Positions 43,053-53,972 of a stretch of DNA of 64,000 bases are shown here, one piece after another; the stretch's first letter is position 1; every line of letters begins with the position of its first letter. The notes beneath the pieces were generated by a model, which worked only from the letters and a program-made list of their open reading frames with translations, searched no databases and was not told where the DNA came from. The translations under genes and the position numbers were made by a program. Source of the DNA: Mesostigma viride (Eukaryota > Streptophyta > Mesostigmatophyceae > Mesostigmatales > Mesostigmataceae); NCBI GenBank assembly GCA_009746045.1, contig RPFO01000084.1:1356176-1420175 (forward strand), written 5' to 3'.

Positions 43053-43763
43053 ATGCCAAATTCTGAAGAATTCCGGATTCCCGACGATGAGGAATTAGCC
43101 GCTCCGCCGGCTGATCCTTTGCCAAGAGCGGCTGCGCCGTCGTGGCAGCAATTGCTTGACGAGGTCACGACATCGCTGGACGAACTTCATCGTCAGCAGC
43201 GCGCAGCTCACGCATTGCTCGGGGATAACCCCGAGGACCCCGATTTGCCAGCACTGGTGCCGGCTATACGCGCACTGTTGGACCAGATCCGCAACATTTT
43301 ATCGACTTTTACGGTCCAGGTGCGGGGAGGATTGCGGTCGGTGAACGAGGTCACGACTGCCATTGAGGAGGTGGACAACGCCATCTCTTCACTCACCGGT
43401 TACCAGAGAAACTTACAAAACTGGGCATCGCTACGCACGGGGGGCGCGCCGGCGGTGTCGACAAACTTGTTTCAAGATCTTGCGTTGCTATCGCTGCTCA
43501 CACGCGGCGTACGCAGTCGCGAGCGCCAGGTTCTAATTAACCTGGTGGCATTTCTCGCATCTGTGCGAGAGTGGATTCCCGCGGGGTGGGAATTGTTGAC
43601 GATCTTTACACATCCTCTGCGCCTCGTAGCGCGTCGGCGCATCGCAACTTACGCGGCGGGGAGCACACCGGTTTTAATACATACCGGTGCAGGTCCAGAG
43701 CTGGATATGGAGGATCGTGAGTTCGCATACACGTACTGCGACTTCAGGGGCCTTGACTATTAA
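43053..43763 (+). CDS. Copia-1 leader ORF (ORF0), unknown function
   Basis: A complete 236-codon frame starting 25 bases after the 5' LTR and ending 160 bases before gag. It has an acidic N terminus (MPNSEEFRIPDDEELAAPP) and helical central segments (LLDEVTTSLDELHRQQRAA; VNEVTTAIEEVDNAISSL), suggesting a coiled coil. A hydrophobic stretch (LINLVAFLASVREWIPAGWE) follows, and the end is YCDFRGLDY. The Copia-2 counterpart has the same start, length class and end, but many substitutions, although the two gag-pol regions are nearly identical. No family is recognised. A Gag-like or chaperone role is only a guess. Confidence 0.7.
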   Translation: MPNSEEFRIPDDEELAAPPADPLPRAAAPSWQQLLDEVTTSLDELHRQQRAAHALLGDNPEDPDLPALVPAIRALLDQIRNILSTFTVQVRGGLRSVNEVTTAIEEVDNAISSLTGYQRNLQNWASLRTGGAPAVSTNLFQDLALLSLLTRGVRSRERQVLINLVAFLASVREWIPAGWELLTIFTHPLRLVARRRIATYAAGSTPVLIHTGAGPELDMEDREFAYTYCDFRGLDY

Positions 43764-43924
43764 GTCGGCTAATTTTCTTTTCCAGTACTCGTCGACATTT
43801 TTGTCGAATTTTCAACGGCGATTCGCGGGGGGGGCGACACCGGCGCAGGCGGCAGTGCGACAATTTTTGTACATACTTTTTCTGCTGCTTTGCTGAGGTG
43901 TTTTTGAATAGCTTGTAGTGCAGA

Positions 43925-45040
43925 ATGGCAGACGGGCGCCGTAGCAAAGGTGCCCCAGCCAGTGGGAATAATGGTGGTGCTGGTAGTGGGACCGCTCACG
44001 TAGATGACGTGGGGGTTACCGGAGAGATTACCAACCTTCATCACAATAATAATAATGCACAAGCTGTTCTTGGTTATGATCTCACTACCCAGGGTTTGCT
44101 TATTGTGAATCAACTGCAACCTGTCACGTCAGACACAAAGCCCAAGCAGGCTGAGGAGTTTGTGGAGGGGCTAGAGGGGTTTCCAAGTTTGTACGGTGGT
44201 ACAAACTATTACCAGATCTGGATAGGTAGCCAGACTTTTGGCAAGTGTACAGATCAGATAAAGGACCTCACTAGAGAGTGTAAGAAGGCCAACAAGGCCT
44301 GGTCCAGCTACGTGGCAGAGTTAAAGGAGCTGCTGGAGGATCAGAGGAAGAAAGTGGGGATCCATTGGCAGGATAAATACCAGGGGTGGGAGGTCAAGGG
44401 GGACCTGATCCAGAACTTCCTTAACTATTGTAAAATGGTTGAGGAGGGCAGGGCTCACGGCTTTAATGTTGCTGATAACATAGCCCTGACCAACTGGCTC
44501 AAGGTTTCTGGGCTGGATAAGGCGACACGTGGCTCCTTAAAGGTCATGTGTGCCCCACACTCAACCCTCAAGGCCTACAAGGTCATAATCAAACAAGCAC
44601 TCGAGGCAGAGGAGCTGTTTGAGGGTGGAGTGCCAGCAGTGAAGGCTACCCAGGCAGGTGGGCGTACCCAGGGGGCTCCAAGACGTCTGAGGCTGACAGA
44701 AGCCAAGGAGGGCGAGGGGCAACCATAACAAGCGCAAGGGCGATCATTCACCTGACTCTGACAGGAGGTCACACTCCAAGTCGGTGTTCAGGCGGGTGGG
44801 TGGTCAGCCCAAGCAGGGCAACGCGTCTGACAACGGGGGAGTGGCCAGGGCAAGTCAAAGATACAATGCTACCTGTGCAAGGGGTGGGGGCACATCAAGA
44901 AGGAGTGTCCCAGCTTCAAGAAGTCCCAGGGCCAGGGCAGCAACAAGAATAACAACAACAACAACAAGAAGAACAACAACAAGTCCCAGGCAGGCCAGCC
45001 TTCAAAGGGCAGTCAGCAAGAAGACAACAAGGAGCAGTGA
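43925..45040 (+). pseudogene. Copia-1 gag
   Basis: Starts MADGRRSKG. A capsid-like helical region follows (FPSLYGGTNYYQIWIGS; HWQDKYQGWEVKGDLI; NIALTNWLKVSGLDK), then a Lys/Gly-rich linker and a CX2CX4HX4C knuckle (CYLCKGWGHIKKEC) near 44870-44911, an Asn/Lys run and a stop at 45038-45040. A one-base loss near 44712 relative to Copia-2 breaks the frame, and the knuckle is again in the -1 frame relative to the linker. It is more than 95 percent like Copia-2 by eye. Confidence 0.78.
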
Positions 45041-45228
45041 CTGTCTGAGGCAACCCCTACACACCTTAATTCACCCAAGGGGGAGGCCAGGTGCTCCAAT
45101 GCAGATTTTATATCTGGGCAACAAGAGGGTGATCTCCAGGTTCAGGGTGGCCCCAGGTCACCTGGAGAGGTACAGGTTCCTATGAAGACGTCCTTGACAG
45201 CTGATGCAGCTGTAAGAATGTCTGACCC

Positions 45229-48200
45229 ATGCATCCTCGTGCTGGGCACGAGGGTGGACCTCTCATTTTGAGAGAAACCAATGTACAACCACAGAGGGGT
45301 GTGAAGGCCTCTGGTGGTATGCATGTGGTCCCTGCTGGCGGTCCAGGTGTTGGGCATGAGCAGGGTGACTCAGGCTCTGAGTCAGAACAGGATGGAAGTC
45401 AGCATGGTGATGCTGGACAACCTGACAGCACAGTCCTGACTGTGCCAGGGACTGCTTCCTCTGTGTACCAGGAGTTGGGTGCCCGAATCCACAACATGTT
45501 TGGGCATGCCACTTCTCTGTCAAACAACTTTGCCTTCCGTATGGGCAGGGCACCCCTTCTTAAGGCGTGTCAGCAAGCTGCCTCACGGTGTAAGTGCCAG
45601 TTGTCCTCCAACAAGCCCAGGAAATCACATGCCAAAGCTCTACCTCAGAGCATTGGTGATCTGCAGTGTGATATCCAACACATCAGGGGCATGCAACTGT
45701 TGGTGTGCGTGGACAGGTACACGAAATACAAGGTGCTAGAGCATTTACCTTCTATGAAGAACAGGTACTTGCTGGCTGCCCTGCAGAATGTAAGAGCCAA
45801 GTTTCCTACCACAAGGATCCAGGTGGACATGCAGTTTCAGCATCTCAAGGGTGATCCTACCCTTCCTGAGTTGCTGGTTACACCTAGGGAGGCTCATGGG
45901 CAGCAGGGTGCTATCGAGAGGGCAATCCAGGAGGTCAAGAAATTGATCATCTCTGAAGACTGGGTACCCTTGTCTGCACCTGCACTTGTCAGGAGTGCAT
46001 GGCTGAGGAACGTGGAGCAGCAGCTGAACAGCAGGGTTAACTTCTACTATGATGGAGTTGCTGTCAGCCCAATGGGTCTATATCATGGCCTGTGCCCACC
46101 ACATGTGCTGGAGGGCTGGAAACATGCTGCACATGTCACCTTTGCCAAGCTGAGGGAGAAGGACCGGGGTTGGAAGATGCTGGAGCCACAAGTGGGTCAG
46201 AAGGTCCTAGCTTGGAAGGAACCTAGCCTTTATGGCAAACGTGGTAGCTGGAGTCCTGGGGTGGTTACCCAGGTTGATGAAGCTAGCCACGCATGCTTGG
46301 TCAGCATGGAGGACGAACCAAAGCATGTGCACCGGCTGAGTTGGTCATATGTCAAGCCTAACCTGATGAATGAGGGCAGTCAGGCACAAGGCTCACAGGA
46401 TCTGCAGGATTTTCAGGTCCCAGGTGACATCACTGACGCAACGACCACATCTGTTGCAGGGGAATCTGTCAGCCCTGGCCAGGTTGCAGAGGTACTTGTT
46501 GAACAGGCTGCAAGGTCAACAGCTGGGGAGTCAACTGTCAAGCCCAAGGCACTAACCAAGCCCAGGGGGACAAGTTTGGCTGGATTGATTGGGGCTCTAC
46601 AAAGAGCCAAGAAGCAGCCCAAGGTAGCCAAGCTCAGGTGGCATGGCAATCTGGGGCTGGACACTGCCTTAGAGGTAGACACTAATTCTCAGGTCTCCAT
46701 CATTGGGACCAGGGCTGCAGCAGGGTACAGCATGTCTGAACCCAGCTATCAGTTTGTGTCTGACTTCAGTGGCGGGGTACACGTGAAGGTACTGGGTGAG
46801 GTATTCATTCCTATCCTTGGACAGGACACTGCTTTTTGTGTCTTGGAGGGCTATCAAGGACCTGCTCTTCTGGGGCAGAATTTCCTATGCCAGGATGGGG
46901 TAGTGATCACGTCCTCTCTCCTGACTAAGGAAGGGGCTGGTCAGGTCCCACTGATTAATTTCAGGACCACTCACCTATCACGTGCAGTAACCAGGACGGT
47001 TAAGCGTGTGCAAGTGTGCCAGGGGCAGGAGCCCTTGGTTGATGACCTCATACTGCCAGCTGCTAGTCATCCAAGCAGTTTGGGCATTGGTCCTCACTCA
47101 CTTGCTGGACACAGCCCTATCAACTACCAAGGCCTGGTGAAGCTCATGTCCTCTCCCATTATGTGTCCCCAGGTCACACTGGGTCTGATTAAATCTGGGG
47201 AGGACTGGATCTCCAAGAAATGCGTGGAACCTGTCAATGACCTGCCTCCTGCACGACGTCTACTCAAGCTCAAGTTTGTCATCAAGATGAAGGAGGTGGA
47301 CGGGGTCAAGGTACCACATGTCAGGCCAGTGCTGAATGAGTTCAAGGGTACTGGTGAGTGCACTGCTGAGGAGTTGTATACCCCTGGCATGTTGCATGAT
47401 ACTTGGAGGCTGCTGCTGTGTGTATTTCTAGGCCTTCTCAACAAGGGCTTGGACTATGGCTCAGTGGTGGTAGACTTCAAGAGGGCATTTCTGGAGGGGA
47501 TGCAGATGTGGCACAGGAAAAGTGGGAGGGCAAGACGCCTTTCTATGTTAGGGTGCCTGCTGTATGGAAAAGGGACATCCACACGGAGTTCCTTAAAATC
47601 CTCAAGGGCCTGGAGGGCCTGAGGTCAAGTCCAATAATCTGGAGGGAGACTCTCAACCGTTTCCTGAAGGAGCATTGCAACTTGAAGGTCTCTCCTGTAG
47701 ACCCCTGTCTGTTTCTGGGGCAATGGGAAGGCCTGCCAGTGTATGCTTCGCTGCACGGGGATGACCTACATCTGATAGCTCCCACGTCGTGGCTTAAGGA
47801 GCTGATCTCCATCATTAAGTCCAAGTTTCCTCTGGGTAGGGAGCAATGGCAGGTGGAGAATGAGCCTCTGCTGTTTGTGGGCATGGAGGCCACACTGGTG
47901 AAGAAGGGGGGGAGTGGCGTATGCTGCTGGTGGGGGGCAATGATTATCAAGAGACCCTCATTAGCAAGCTTCCTCCAACCATCACACAGGCACTGTGTCC
48001 CATGGTGAGGGGCATGGTTGCTTGGGTGGCAGGCATTTCCAGGCCAGACCTTATGGTCATAGCCAGGTTGCCTGATGACATGCTGGTGGAGCTAGGGTCT
48101 GCCAAGGTGGCTGATCAGGTCAGGGCTTCATCTGGCATTCTGTTGTCTGCAGTGGATTTATCACAACCCATTTGCATGGAGCTGTATGTGGATAGCTCAA

Positions 48201-48664
48201 TGGACAGCAGGCAGGTCTCCAAGGTCAGGGGCAGGGCTGCAGGGCTCTTTGTGCTCAGACAGGAAGGCCTGGGGAGTTTGGTGAGCTGGTTTAGTCGCCT
48301 GCACAAACGGGTGGCTGTCAGCAGTGATGTGGCAGAATGCAGGGCTATTTGTGAAGGCATTCACACAAGCCTTTATCTGAAGGAGTTGCTTCATCAGATG
48401 ACTTCTAACACTCCTTGGCCACTTCAGGTTACCACTCTTCTAAAAACAGACTCCATGGGGATGGTGCAGTTTGTGCACAGGCAGATGGCCAGAAGTAGGG
48501 ACTTGGATTATCTCCTTCTTAAGGAGTTGTCCTCCTTGGCCAATATTGAGCATATCCCTGGGGTTGACAATCCTGCTGATGCTTTGACCAAGCTAGTGCA
48601 GAAGGCAGCAGTGCAATACAAGGTTCTTCAGTCTCTGATGGACCCATCTCAGCAAGCTGTCTAA
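45229..48664 (+). pseudogene. Copia-1 pol: integrase, protease-like, reverse transcriptase, RNase H
   Basis: One frame runs from 45229 to about 47500 with integrase, then protease-like, then RT. Integrase: ARIHNMFGHAT...CKC, Asp at 45670, Asp at 45826, Glu at 45916 (HGQQGAIERAIQEVK). Protease-like: LEVDTNSQVSIIG, DTN at 46678-46686, and GPALLGQNFL near 46865. RT: TPGMLHDTWRLLL, VVDFKRAFLEG near 47470, GLEGLRSSPIIWRETL and ASLHGDDLHLI (HGDD at 47754-47765). RNase H: DSSMDSRQ, AECRAICEG and NPADALTK, stop at 48664. Frame changes occur near 47500 and 47930, and one base is lost at about 45228. No protease motif exists between the gag knuckle and integrase, so the order is not produced by a nested insertion. 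Confidence 0.88.
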
Positions 48665-49613
48665 GCTGGTGCATGGTTATAGGGCATTGGAGAGCAGATT
48701 GTGTGGTAGTGTCAGCATTGTGACTGGCATAATACCTGTATTTTAGTCTGTACTAAGGCTCATGGACCATGGTACACTCACTCTGATTTTAATCAGGATA
48801 CAGCCAGGTTTTGGCTGGGGTTCATGCTGTTGACTACACAAGGTTGACAGGTCCATTACAGACCATGTATTCTATTTTAAAAGAAATGTATATTTGTACA
48901 TACTCTCACAATGGTCTGGGAACCTTTATTCTGGGGTTTATAGGGCGGGGTTCGATTCCCTGGTATTATGTTTCTACAAGCTGGCCTGTTCAGGTGTTTG
49001 CCTGTTCAGACTTCCCTAGTTCCCCAGGGCAGGATTTAATTGTTGCCTATGTGTTTCATTTTGTCATTTGTTTGCTGTGGCAGTTTACCATCTGGCAAGT
49101 AGACGGGCGCCGTAAGACGGGCGCCAATAGACCCCTGTTGAGAGAATGACAGGCAAACTATTGTAATACGCCTTACTTTGTCAAGTGGTATTTTAATTGT
49201 CATGGATTTATTGTACTTATATTGAATATGTACTGGGTTTTATGGGATTAGTATCTGGGATTAATGTAACTCACCGCCAGAAGGTCATTGTACTGGAGGC
49301 TCTACCGAGGTGATGGGATTAATTCCTGGAGAAGACCTCATAGAATTAACCTGTATGTATTTAATTTTGTGTGCTTCTAATATCTGGTGGTACTCTGTAA
49401 TGCCACTTCCATAGGTTTTTATCCATTTCTCATGGAATGGTTTTCCCTGTGGCAGATCTGTTTCTTTTCCAGTTCCTTAAAAGAAAGGGCTGGGGGAATG
49501 GCAATGGCCATTAAAGACATCTGTTCAAGCTTCAAGCTGGAGTGAAGGACATTTCAAGCTACTTCAAGGGTCCCTGGCAGGGGATGTGATCCCTAAAGAA
49601 AAGAAGGGATTGG
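48665..49613 (+). other. Copia-1 3' non-coding region
   Basis: No gene. It contains GGTTCGATTCC at 48949-48959 within GGGCGGGGTTCGATTCCCTGG, a tRNA T-arm/box B-like word, and a paired GGGCGCC motif (GACGGGCGCCGTAAGACGGG) near 49103. Both recur in Copia-2 and, diverged, in Copia-3. The purine tract at 49595-49613 primes plus-strand synthesis in LTR elements (family knowledge). Confidence 0.6.
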
Positions 49614-50227
49614 AGTTAACGTAAAGGATTTACGTTAGATGGATAGAGATTGTTACGCTCTTTCCAACGGCACCTTGAACGCCTCATTTGGTTAAGGAAC
49701 GTAAAAGTTATGACGTTTCCTAGGCTGTGCCGACAGTACCCGGCGCGCCACTGTGGGCGCGTACGGACACAGGATGTACAAGTGTCACTTTGATAGTCCG
49801 CAGGACGTTGACAGGACTTGTACAGGACTTGATGGTCAATTGATAGGTAGGCGCTGTAGCGCGCCAGGACCTATGAGACAATTGATGCTGACTAGTGTAC
49901 GGATAGGTCCACAGGACTAGCCGTATGGACAATTGATAGATCTGCGCGCCAAAGGCGTGCCAGAGTCTGTGTAATCAATTGATTGACAGTTCAGCTGTGA
50001 CAGTGCAGCTGAATACTTGGACGCGTCCCTAACAACCTATATGTGTGACTTGGTCGCACCGGGACGCTAGTTCTTGCGTGCACGTTCTCTTGGCACTGCG
50101 ACCCTGTCGTCTGTGCTGCGTGCAGTCTTGGAAGTGACGTGACTTACGTCTGTGTTTCCTGTTATTAATAAAGGCAACTTCCTGCAAGAACCATGGCGGA
50201 ATTCGTGGCATTCACTCTCATACAACT
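49614..50227 (+). repeat. Copia-1 3' LTR
   Basis: 614-base partner of 42412-43028 with a handful of differences, implying fairly recent insertion. The right flank CCCGC completes the target duplication. Confidence 0.92.
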
Positions 50228-50660
50228 CCCGCGAGATCCGCATCGACTTCTGCAAGATCCGCTCTGCTGGGCTCAGCGTCCGTACCATCCTACTCTCATC
50301 ATTCAAAATTGCTCCCCAAGAGGGGGGTAGTAAGTTCAGCACATCCACTTGGCCACCTTCCCCCGGACCAGGCAAGGCCAAGCGTGCGGCCACTAACGGT
50401 TCGTAAGGGGCTCCTTCAGCATATTCACCCCCATCCACTACAGATCCTGCCATTGCCGCTACGGAACCACCGTTCCGGCGGACAAAGGACCTGCAAGCAT
50501 CATCGATCCCATCTAGGGCCGCCTGCTGCAGAGGCCCGGGCACACGGGCTGAATCTACAGCAGGCGGGTCTCGCCCCCCCCCCCATCCAGTTTAACGCCC
50601 TAACCGTCTGACAGGCTAGTGTGCGAGCATTAAAAGCCCGACTCATCCTATCGCGCCTAC
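50228..50660 (-). pseudogene. RTX retroelement: segment between its gag-like and RT parts
   Basis: Minus-strand frame PGPLQQAALDGIDDACRSFV ... SPAERILQKSMRISR leads directly, after removing Copia-1 and one CCCGC, into GCSMEEFARVC and the RT at 42411. It is bounded on the right by Copia-2 at 50661, with the duplication CCTAC at 50656-50660. The junctions prove these are pieces of one older element. Confidence 0.6.
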
Positions 50661-51279
50661 AGTTGTGAGAGAGAAATGCCGAAGTTCGCCATGGCTCTTG
50701 CAGGAATGTTGCCTTTATTAGAATAAGGGAAACACAGACGTAAGTCACGTCACTTCCAAGACTGCACGCAGCACAGGCAACAGGGTCGCAGTGCCAAGAG
50801 AACGTGCACGCAAGAGCTAGCGTCCTAGAGCTACCAAGGCACACATATAGGTTGCTAGGGACGCGTCCAAGTATTCAGCTGCACTGTCACAGCTGAACTG
50901 TCAATCAATTGATCACACAGACTCTGGCACGCCTTTGGCGCGCAGATCTATCAATTGTCCATACGGCTAGTCCTAGCTGTGGACCTATCCGTACATTACT
51001 CAGCATCAATTGTCTCATAGGTCCTGGCGCGCTACAGCACGCCTACCTATCAATTGACTATCAAGTCCTGTACAAGTCCTGTCAACGTCCTGCGGACTAT
51101 CAAAGTGACACTTGTACATCCTGTGTCCGTACGCGCCCACAGTGGCGCGCCGGGTGCTGTCGGCACAGCCTAGGAAACGTCATAACTTTTACGTCCCTTA
51201 CCCAAATGAGGCGTTCAAGGTGCCGTTGGAAAGAGCGTAACAATCTCTATCCATCTAACGTAAATTCTTTACGTTAACT
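50661..51279 (-). repeat. Copia-2 3' LTR
   Basis: 619 bases in reverse orientation (AGTTGTGAGAGAGAAATGCC ... CGTTAACT in the window). It is close to the Copia-1 LTRs but distinguishable, so the two elements inserted separately and are not an inverted duplication. Confidence 0.92.
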
Positions 51280-52009
51280 CCAATCCCTTCTTTTCTTTAG
51301 GGATCACATCCCCTGCCAGGGACCCTTGAAGTAGCTTGAAATGTCTTTCACTCCATGCAGCTTGAAGCTTGAACAGATGTCTTTAATTAATGGCCAATGC
51401 CATTCCCCCAGCCCTTTCTTTTAAGGAACTAGAAAAGAAACAGATCTGCCACAGGGAAAACCATTCCATGAGAAATGGAGAAAAACCTATGGAAGTGGCA
51501 TTACAGAGTACCACCAGATATTAGAAACACACAAAATTAAATACATACAGGTTATATTCTATGAGGTCTTCTCCAGGAATTAATCCCATCACCTCGGTAG
51601 AGCCTCCAGTACAATGACCTTCTGGCGGTGAGTTACATTAATCCCAGATACTAATCCCATAAAACCCAGTACATATTCAATATAAGTACAATAAATCCAT
51701 GACAATTAATATACCACTTGACAAAGTAAGGCGTATTACAATAGTTTGCCTGTCATTCTCTCAACAGGGGTCTATTGGCAACCGTCTTACGGCGCCCGTC
51801 TACTTGCCAGATGGTAAACTGCCACAGCAAACAAATGACAAAATGAAACACATAGGCAGCAATTAAATCCTGCCCTGGGAAACTAGGGAAGTCTGAACAG
51901 GCAAACACCTGAACAGGCCAGCTTGTAGAAACATAATACCAGGGAATCGAACCCCGCCCTATAAACCCCAGTATGAAGGTTCCCAGACCATTGTGAGAAG
52001 TATGTACAA

Positions 52010-52428
52010 TCGGGGTTCTTTGAACGGAGTTTCTTCTATACGTGAATGCGGGAACAAGAGGCCGCTGGATGAGCGGCTTATAGGTCGCAGTGTTTACTCG
52101 TAGCTGTTTGGCTAGAGCTTTTGTGATTAGTAGATGCAATATAGTGCATGGTTGAAAAATGAATTAAATAAAATGTGCGTTCCGCGCTTGGGTTGATTAT
52201 ACCCGGGCGGAACGGGGCGTGAGGTGCAGTGCCCCTGAAAAGAACAACCTACGCATTATTTAATACTAGCCGTGCAGATTCGGGATATTCTACCCCCGGT
52301 CTGTACGGTTAGCGTCTTACTAGCATCCACTAAACATAAGGGTTTAATGACGTCAGTTAGCTAGGGATAAGGGAGGTTTTGCGACTAAAAGCCGCTCTGG
52401 CTGGTTTTGTCGGCCTCTTTCTTTGCTC
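52010..52428 (+). repeat. Repeat A1 of the split-direct-repeat element
   Basis: 419 bases starting TCGGGGTTCTTTGAACGG and ending CTTTGCTC, matched one for one by A2 at 53393-53811. It includes GGCGGAACGGGGCG and a CCCGGGCGGAAC palindrome-like stretch. Confidence 0.9.
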
Positions 52429-53264
52429 GTTGTCGTTGCGGCGGCAGCCGCAGCTATGGGTGCTGCGGAGCAAAATCCCAAAAGCACTGGTTGCACTGGC
52501 CACTTGGCCAGTGGTGAGACTTCCAGTTGTTAACCGGCCAGGCGTAGTTCCTCGCCCGGTTAACTAAAAGAAAAGAAAAAGATTACCTCCGGTCCGCACC
52601 TTTTCCCCAGCTTGGGGTCTTTGGTGGGCCGGATGCCGTGACAGGTGCTCAACTGTCGCTTGGTCGGCCCAGTGCGCGAGCTGGTGCTCCGTACCTGGGG
52701 ATGCTTGCACCCCGGGTTGGAGCCGGATGGCTGGCACTGGCGACCCGTGTCTCGGTCCGCGGCCTGCGGCTTTTTCTTCGGAAATTGCTGCTGGCCAGCA
52801 AACTTTGCAATTGCCTTCCGCCGAGGGGGGGGTGGTTGGGGCTGGGGACGGCGATGGGAAAAGCGTCTAAGCTAGAAATTTTTTCCCCACGCATAGAAAC
52901 CTCGGGGGGGAATGCGGTCTTGGCTGAACGGACTCTCGTTCAGCCAGGTGCCTGGGGCTGTGGCCTCGGGCATCCGGGCTGGCGGGGCCTGGGCTAGGTC
53001 CACGTTTTTTCTCGAAGCACCCCGGGTCTATGGGGAGACGGCCATAGCGGTACCGACTCGGGGCCCCGAGAGGGGTCATGATAGGCTGGCCGTGCGCAAT
53101 CGCAGTGCAAATGCGCTGGGCCTTTTTGGGCCTGGCCATGCATCCACAGCCGCCGGGCACACGCCTCCCGATGTGGGGGGCTCCCGTTTTGCGGCAGGGC
53201 GGTCACTTGTGACAACAAGCAAGGTGGAGTGCGGCTTCAAGGGAAAGCCAGGGCGGGGGTGATT

Positions 53265-53972
53265 GGGCAACGTACTTCATGAAGGGCCTTGAACGGCGTG
53301 CCTCCGGGCATGTCAATTAGTGTCACATGTATGCTTCCACTTATTGTTTTAATGAAGATGCTGGTTTTTGTGGGAGCTACGTGGGACATGAATCGGGGTT
53401 CTTTGAACGGAGTTTCTTCTATACGTGAATGCGGGAACAAGAGGCCGCTGGATGAGCGGCTTATAGGTCGCAGTGTTTACTCGTAGCTGTTTGGCTAGAG
53501 CTTTTGTGATTAGTAGATGCAATATAGTGCATGGTTGAAAAATGAATTAAATAAAATGTGCGTTCCGCGCTTGGGTTGATTATACCCGGGCGGAACGGGG
53601 CGTGAGGTGCAGTGCCCCTGAAAAGAACAACCTACGCATTATTTAATACTAGCCGTGCAGATTCGGGATATTCTACCCCCGGTCTGTACGGTTAGCGTCT
53701 TACTAGCATCCACTAAACATAAGGGTTTAATGACGTCAGTTAGCTAGGGATAAGGGAGGTTTTGCGACTAAAAGCCGCTCTGGCTGGTTTTGTCGGCCTC
53801 TTTCTTTGCTCCCCCCCCACCCACCCTTGTCTTGGTTGCCTCTAGGGCAACGTACTTCATGAAGGGCCTTGAACGGCGTGCCTCCGGGCATGTCAATTAG
53901 TGTCACATGTATGCTTCCACTTATTGTTTTAATGAAGATGCTGGTTTTTGTGGGAGCTACGTGGGACATGAA
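53265..53972 (+). repeat. B1-A2-B2 block of the split-direct-repeat element
   Basis: B1 (53265-53392) and B2 (53845-53972) are 128-base copies ending GTGGGACATGAA. B1 abuts A2 directly, and A2 and B2 are separated by a C-rich 33-base spacer. In PAT-type elements the B1-A2 junction is where the linear cDNA is templated to circularise (family knowledge). Confidence 0.85.

Larger units (their letters stand above)
42412..50227 (+). mobile_element. Copia-1, complete LTR retrotransposon
   Basis: LTRs at 42412-43028 and 49614-50227 are nearly identical, beginning AGTTAACG and ending ATACAACT. The target duplication CCCGC is at 42407-42411 and 50228-50232. The purine tract AAAGAAAAGAAGGGATTGG precedes the 3' LTR. 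Order on the plus strand: LTR, leader ORF, gag, pol (integrase, protease-like, RT, RNase H), about 950 bases of non-coding 3' sequence, LTR. It entered the RTX reverse transcriptase gene. Confidence 0.95.
52010..53972 (+). mobile_element. Split-direct-repeat element (PAT/Ngaro-like architecture), non-autonomous
   Basis: Order: A1 52010-52428, internal 52429-53264, B1 53265-53392, A2 53393-53811, a 33-base spacer, B2 53845-53972. A1/A2 (419 bases) and B1/B2 (128 bases) are essentially identical. Comparison with Copia-1 shows the insertion site GTATGTACAA/ATATACATTT intact with no target duplication. The order A1-internal-B1-A2-B2 and lack of duplication are diagnostic of tyrosine-recombinase retrotransposons with split repeats (family knowledge). 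The 836-base internal part codes nothing recognisable, so mobilisation in trans is inferred. A tandem of a full and an internally deleted DNA element is the alternative. Confidence 0.62.

Noticed and set aside
52010..53972. Helitron (starts TC, no target duplication)
   Set aside because: The far end is ACATGAA, not CTRR with a preceding hairpin, and the host site is A/A, not A/T. The repeat order fits split direct repeats better.
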